10,534 nucleotides of DNA from Dunaliella salina. Its lineage: Eukaryota; Chlorophyta; Chlorophyceae; Chlamydomonadales; Dunaliellaceae. Position 1 is the first letter of the stretch. Every line of letters starts with the position of its first letter. The notes under the pieces were generated by a model. The model searched no databases. It was given only the letters and a program-made list of their open reading frames with translations, and was not told where the DNA came from. The stretch lies in the NCBI GenBank assembly GCA_002284615.2, contig MU070176.1, forward strand, positions 41,708 to 52,241, given 5' to 3'. The translations under genes were made by a program, and so were the position numbers. Positions 7,220 to 10,534 of the stretch are shown one piece after another.

Positions 7220-7989
7220 ATTCTTGATATTTTACTGCACATTTCTCTCATCAGTTGTGAAGAGGTAGTTGGTGTGTATGTAGGGCCATGGATATTTCAG
7301 TGGTGACATTTAATTTGATTGATTCCACCAGTCACCGTATAGCATACACACGGCACTGTGGCTGAGGAAGCAATCCTGGGATGATAGTTAAGGGCCATTT
7401 TTTATTGCCGATGGCCTTGCACTCCAAAATCCTGAAGTTCCTTTCACACAGCTCCCCACCAGCATGGAGCTAACACACAGCTCCCCACCAGCATGCAGGT
7501 AACACGCGTGCCAGCTCAGTGTTTAAAAAAGGTCTTTTAAGTAGCATACAGGTTTAACGTTTGGTCTGAGGGCCATGTGCCACTGGCAGGAAGAAGTCTG
7601 CCGTTCTGGCACATGAGGTCCGTTCTGTAGGATAGGCACATAGACTAATCCCAGCAAGACGCGGCAGCTGGTTTCAAATCCCCAAGCTTCCAAATTCTGG
7701 TAATTTGGGTATTAGGTGCTTCAGGCGAGTGCACATATCCCTGAAGTGATGATGGCAGTGTTCCGCTGCCTACAGAGCTCATCTGTTTTGTTTCCTTTTC
7801 TTGATCTGTGCATGAATTTGCTTTAATTACATCAGGGAACATGACCTTCAGCCAGGCAGTTCGCCTGCTCAGTGTCTTGAACAAAAAAAGGACCCATGAA
7901 TTCTGTAAGAAAACGCTTTGAAGGAACAAGAGAGGTCCTCAGTACGAACTAGACAAACATAGAAAGAGCCTAATTTACTGGAAGGAAAT
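7220..7989. other. Stretch without a supported gene
   Basis: Apart from the 29-bp duplication I see nothing coding. TGTAA occurs at 7904-7908 on the plus strand. The 94-codon minus-strand frame at 7645-7929 is not protein-like. Confidence 0.4.
7446..7503 (+). repeat. 29-bp duplication of an acceptor plus mini-exon-like unit
   Basis: ACACAGCTCCCCACCAGCATG occurs at 7446 and 7475. The second copy continues into CAG|GTAACA, so CTCCCCACCAGCATGCAG (7481-7498) is bounded by acceptor-like and donor-like sites. The first copy lacks the donor because it reads GGAGCTAA. Confidence 0.8.
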
Positions 7990-8538
7990 CTATGTGCAGG
8001 AAACCTGGAAAAAATGTGTTAAACTTTCTTCTGAGGCAGCACATGAATAGTAAGAGCACAGAAAAATAGCATATCTCTCATCTTGTAAGCCCTCCAAGCT
8101 GCACAGCTTACAGTGGAGTACATGTGCATTCCAATGACGAGTCTTGACTTTCAGAGAGTGTGCATGCGGCCTAAAAAATGAAATGTTCCTCTGAACACGC
8201 CTACTTGAAGCAAGATACAGGAACTTAGGAACATGGAAGGGTTTGCCGTAAGCAGAGGCAGGTCTGAAAGGAAGCGCCACCTGATGACGATATAGAGCCA
8301 ATTTGCTAGAACGCTCCCCATGCTCTGCCAAACTCCTATCAGATAACCACTTACATTGCGGCCTCTTTCTCGAAACTACCAGAAAATCTGTAATGACAAT
8401 AGGCTGTCCTGAATGAACACACTGTACAAACAAGTCACGCCGATCTAATCCAGCAAATGCAGACAAGAACTCAGATGCCCAACATTTCCGATAAATACTA
8501 CTCATATCAACATCTGCTCTAAAAACCTTAAGAAAAAC
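7990..8538 (-). CDS. Unrecognised 183-codon open stretch, possible exon or transposon ORF
   Basis: On the minus strand a good acceptor (CGCTTTTCTGCAACAG) is followed at 8538 by an open frame through ATG 8503-8505 to a stop at 7990. Its first part, DRRDLFVQCV, GQPIVITDFL and then KWLSDRSLAEHGERSS, loosely resembles the entry to a JmjC/cupin-8 domain (PVVI-type strand, then a KW--E-L-E-YGD block). No Fe-binding HxD is seen downstream, so that is only a suggestion. A donor CAG|GTGGCG at 8280-8281 would end an 86-codon phase-0 exon; the sequence beyond it is less protein-like. It may instead be a fragment of a mobile-element ORF. Confidence 0.3.
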   Translation of the reverse strand, partial: VFLKVFRADVDMSSIYRKCWASEFLSAFAGLDRRDLFVQCVHSGQPIVITDFLVVSRKRPQCKWLSDRSLAEHGERSSKLALYRHQVALPFRPASAYGKPFHVPKFLYLASSRRVQRNISFFRPHAHSLKVKTRHWNAHVLHCKLCSLEGLQDERYAIFLCSYYSCAASEESLTHFFQVSCT

Positions 8539-8539
8539 C

Positions 8540-9467
8540 TGTTGCAGAAAAGCGAGACATTGTAAAACCTAACAGCTGCACCAATGGGTGGTTCAGTCCC
8601 ACATTCAAGTAGTGCGGACCAGCTTGGTGTAGTTTGCGGGATCTGGCGGGAACCTGGTGTGGTTCATTTGAATCACATCCCCGAAAGGGACGTGAAGGTC
8701 GTGGGTTTGATTTTATAGGGGTTTGATAAAGCGGGCCCTGGGGGCTAAGGTCGTTCCCCCTGTGATGCTTGGGGGCAAGTCCCGCTTGCGTAGCTCTTCC
8801 TTTTCCTTTTGCTTGACCATGCATCAAGGAAAGACTCAACATTCAACGCTGAAACTGGAGGTGAGCCACACCATTCAGATCAAAAAGAGGGACAAGCATG
8901 AAACTCCTGTAAGTTTAGGTAAGATTACATCGCTTTATTCACTTACAAGGGCAGCTGAGCGAAAACGGAGGCCTTTAATCAGACTAATAGTAGTCTCCAG
9001 GCAGAAAATTGGATGCAGTTCCTGAAACTCAGACACGAACTTGATTCATGCTAAGGAGTTCAGAAATGTAACCGCCTTTACACGCCTTCAAGGGCGTCTT
9101 AGCGGCTTGGCCAATGCTGAGACAGCTTGGTTCATGAAGTCTTTAAGGCGTGTTGGGCTGCGGAAGAAAAGAAAAAATATCTTGTCGCTTGTGTAGATAG
9201 GTAACAGTTTACATTAGGTTTTAGCCTTCAGCCAGATACTTTGGCTGCTCAGCTTTCTCTAGGGAACCAAGTAAACACTGTTTAGTTTGCATAGGTGAAT
9301 TAGTTTAACTAGGGCATGGGAAAAGGACACAAGGCAAAGATCAAACATGTAAAACAGAAAAAAACTTGGCAGTGTACAAGTAGATAGGTAGCGGAGGCTT
9401 TTTGTAGACTCTGGTTCCTCTTCCTGGCATCCCACCAGCCAGGTAGATTGCCTGATGGAATGCCAAA
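8540..9467. other. Stretch without a firm gene
   Basis: Besides the SINE-like head, ATG 8819 starts 30 codons (MHQGKTQHSTLKLEV onward) ending at a consensus GTAAGT donor at 8909. This could be a first exon, but no partner exon was found. A stem-loop (ACGCC-TTCAAG-GGCGT inside CCGC/GCGG) lies at 9072-9105. The rest shows nothing. Confidence 0.3.
8649..8716 (+). repeat. tRNA-Phe-like SINE head (degraded)
   Basis: An A-box-like TGGTGTGGTTC lies at 8655-8665, with another TGGTGTAGTTTG at 8625-8636. A hairpin CATCC-CCGAAAG-GGACG follows at 8676-8692 with GAA at the anticodon place, then TGAAGGTCGTGGGTTTGATT at 8693-8712, close to the variable loop and T-arm of nuclear tRNA-Phe. The B box reads GGTTTGATTTT; the TTCGA to TTTGA change and the unpaired T-stem show it is not a working tRNA gene. 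No matching acceptor stem was found. Confidence 0.4.
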
Positions 9468-10260
9468 ATGTTTTATACGTCTACCATTTTCCGCTATGAC
9501 CATGAGATCCTAGAAGTATTGGGCTGGGCTGGCAACATTTGCGGAAGTATAAGAGATCCTTTTGAGAAAAGCAGCAAACTCAAAACAAAGTACAATGGCA
9601 CCCTGTCACCATTGAAAAGTGGGCCTTGCCCATCTTCAAAAATGATGGGCTGAAAGTGGCCTATTCAAAGCACCGAGAAGAACTAAAGCAGATGACTGTT
9701 GCCAGCTCTGCTGGAGCCCACTGAGCAAAAAATACACAGAGGAATCTGAATGCTACGACGATATGCCCACTTGTGACACCTGCCACCGCACATACCACTG
9801 GAGCTGTCTCATAGATGTCAAAGCATGCTCTTAGAATGAACGAGAATTGAGCAACCCTGATGAGCACTGGGACTGCCCTGCATGCGCCCCTATGTCAGCC
9901 TCCCAAAATGCGGACAGGCTCAACTTCTCTGAAGAATGCGAAATGATCCATGTGGAATGGCATCCCAAATGGGAAGCTGCTGATACTGTACAAATGCACC
10001 CAGATCTACATGCCCACGTGCAAGCCTTTGAAGAGGAAAGCCTGGAACAAATAGAAGTCCCCTCAAACAATGAGGTAGACCTGGACAATCTGGTCAATTA
10101 AGGCTTTGAAGTCAATCCCCAGAGCCTGTTTGACTTTCCTTGGTTCTTAACTCCCGGCTGCGCCATTCGCAAAAATGTTACCTTTGACTTCCAACCTACC
10201 AATTCCCAGACAGACGTCGGAAAGTTTGACACTTCTGATCTCCACAGTTCTTTGGGCTGA
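9468..10260 (+). pseudogene. PHD-finger protein relic, frameshifted and with stops (transposon ORF or host pseudogene)
   Basis: Coding-like sequence moves through three frames: from 9468 (YDHEILEVLGWAG), from about 9593 (QWHPVTIEKWALPIF to KHREELK), and from about 9691 to 10260. The last part contains a full C4HC3 PHD finger: CQLC (9700-9711), CDTC (9772-9783), H at 9796, C at 9805, then HWDCPAC (9868-9885), with correct x4 and x2 spacings and the typical Trp before Cys7. TAG at 9832 breaks the finger and TAA at 10099 breaks the acidic region, but the same frame continues as protein-like sequence (GFEVNPQSLFDFPWFL) to TGA at 10258. PHD fingers bind histone tails and also occur in some transposable-element proteins. 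I cannot name the family. Confidence 0.6.
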
Positions 10261-10262
10261 AC

Positions 10263-10402
10263 TGGTTCAGGAGGAAATTCAGGACGGGTTTTTCCTGAAT
10301 CAGGTCGAAATCAGGACTATCTAACAAAGCCTTTCAGAAGCATGCATCGCCACAGGAAACCTGATTCAGGTACAAATCAGGTTGGTTTGAACCTGTTCAG
10401 GA
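10263..10402 (+). repeat. Cluster of TCAGG motifs and quasi-palindromes
   Basis: TTCAGG or ATCAGG recurs at least seven times. CCTGAATCAGG (10294-10304) and CCTGATTCAGG (10360-10370) are reverse complements of each other and nearly self-palindromic. AACCTGATT (10358-10366) can pair with AATCAGGTT (10375-10383) across an 8-nt loop. The position just after the PHD relic would suit a transposable-element subterminal region. Confidence 0.6.
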
Positions 10403-10430
10403 AACTTAAGCAAACTGACTGAGATGGACA

Positions 10431-10534
<104 letters not shown>

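Noticed and set aside
8528..8842. 104-codon minus-strand ORF
   Set aside because: It lies antisense over the tRNA-like block and ends in the acceptor region of the 8538 candidate exon.

Overview
The window looks like nuclear DNA of a green alga, most likely a chlamydomonadalean. The reasons are short GT-AG introns around small exons, a TGTAA motif (the chlorophyte polyadenylation signal) after the one gene whose 3' end can be placed, long (GT)n, tRNA-derived repeats, and repeat-filled introns at roughly half GC. A Dunaliella-like genome would fit, but the organism is an inference. Nothing looks prokaryotic: there are no long ORFs or operons, and almost every ORF over 60 codons is accidental.

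Positions 1-4205 hold the best-supported gene, on the + strand. It is the C-terminal part of a gamma-glutamylcyclotransferase-like (GGCT/AIG2 fold) protein in five exons: 651-762, 1248-1387, 3133-3304, 3912-3945 and 4005-4076. All four splice junctions are phase-compatible. The N-terminal exons with the substrate-loop motif are not visible and probably lie upstream. A hydrophobic helix near the C terminus suggests a membrane anchor. Its introns carry tandem repeats. The largest has a 158-bp unit that ends in a copy of the exon-3 splice acceptor plus a decayed copy of the exon's first codons.

Positions 4205-5600 are intergenic. They contain a tRNA-like repeat with two divergent Pol III B boxes and a poly-C tract beside an N.

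Positions 5650-7219 hold a second, less certain + strand gene made of short phase-compatible exon candidates. It ends in a hydrophobic exon behind a very strong acceptor. I do not recognise the family. One exon (6644-6698) also has degenerate upstream tandem copies.

Positions 7220-9467 contain a 29-bp duplicated acceptor/mini-exon, a 183-codon open stretch on the minus strand that may be an exon, and a tRNA-Phe-like SINE head near 8650-8716.

Positions 9468-10260 hold a decayed + strand coding region with a complete C4HC3 PHD finger, broken by two frameshifts and two stops. It is either an old transposable-element ORF or a host pseudogene. CAGG-rich quasi-palindromes follow, then a (GT)n run that reaches the window edge.

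The most interesting pattern is that intronic minisatellites here repeatedly contain 3' splice sites, and in at least two cases decayed copies of the start of the neighbouring exon.
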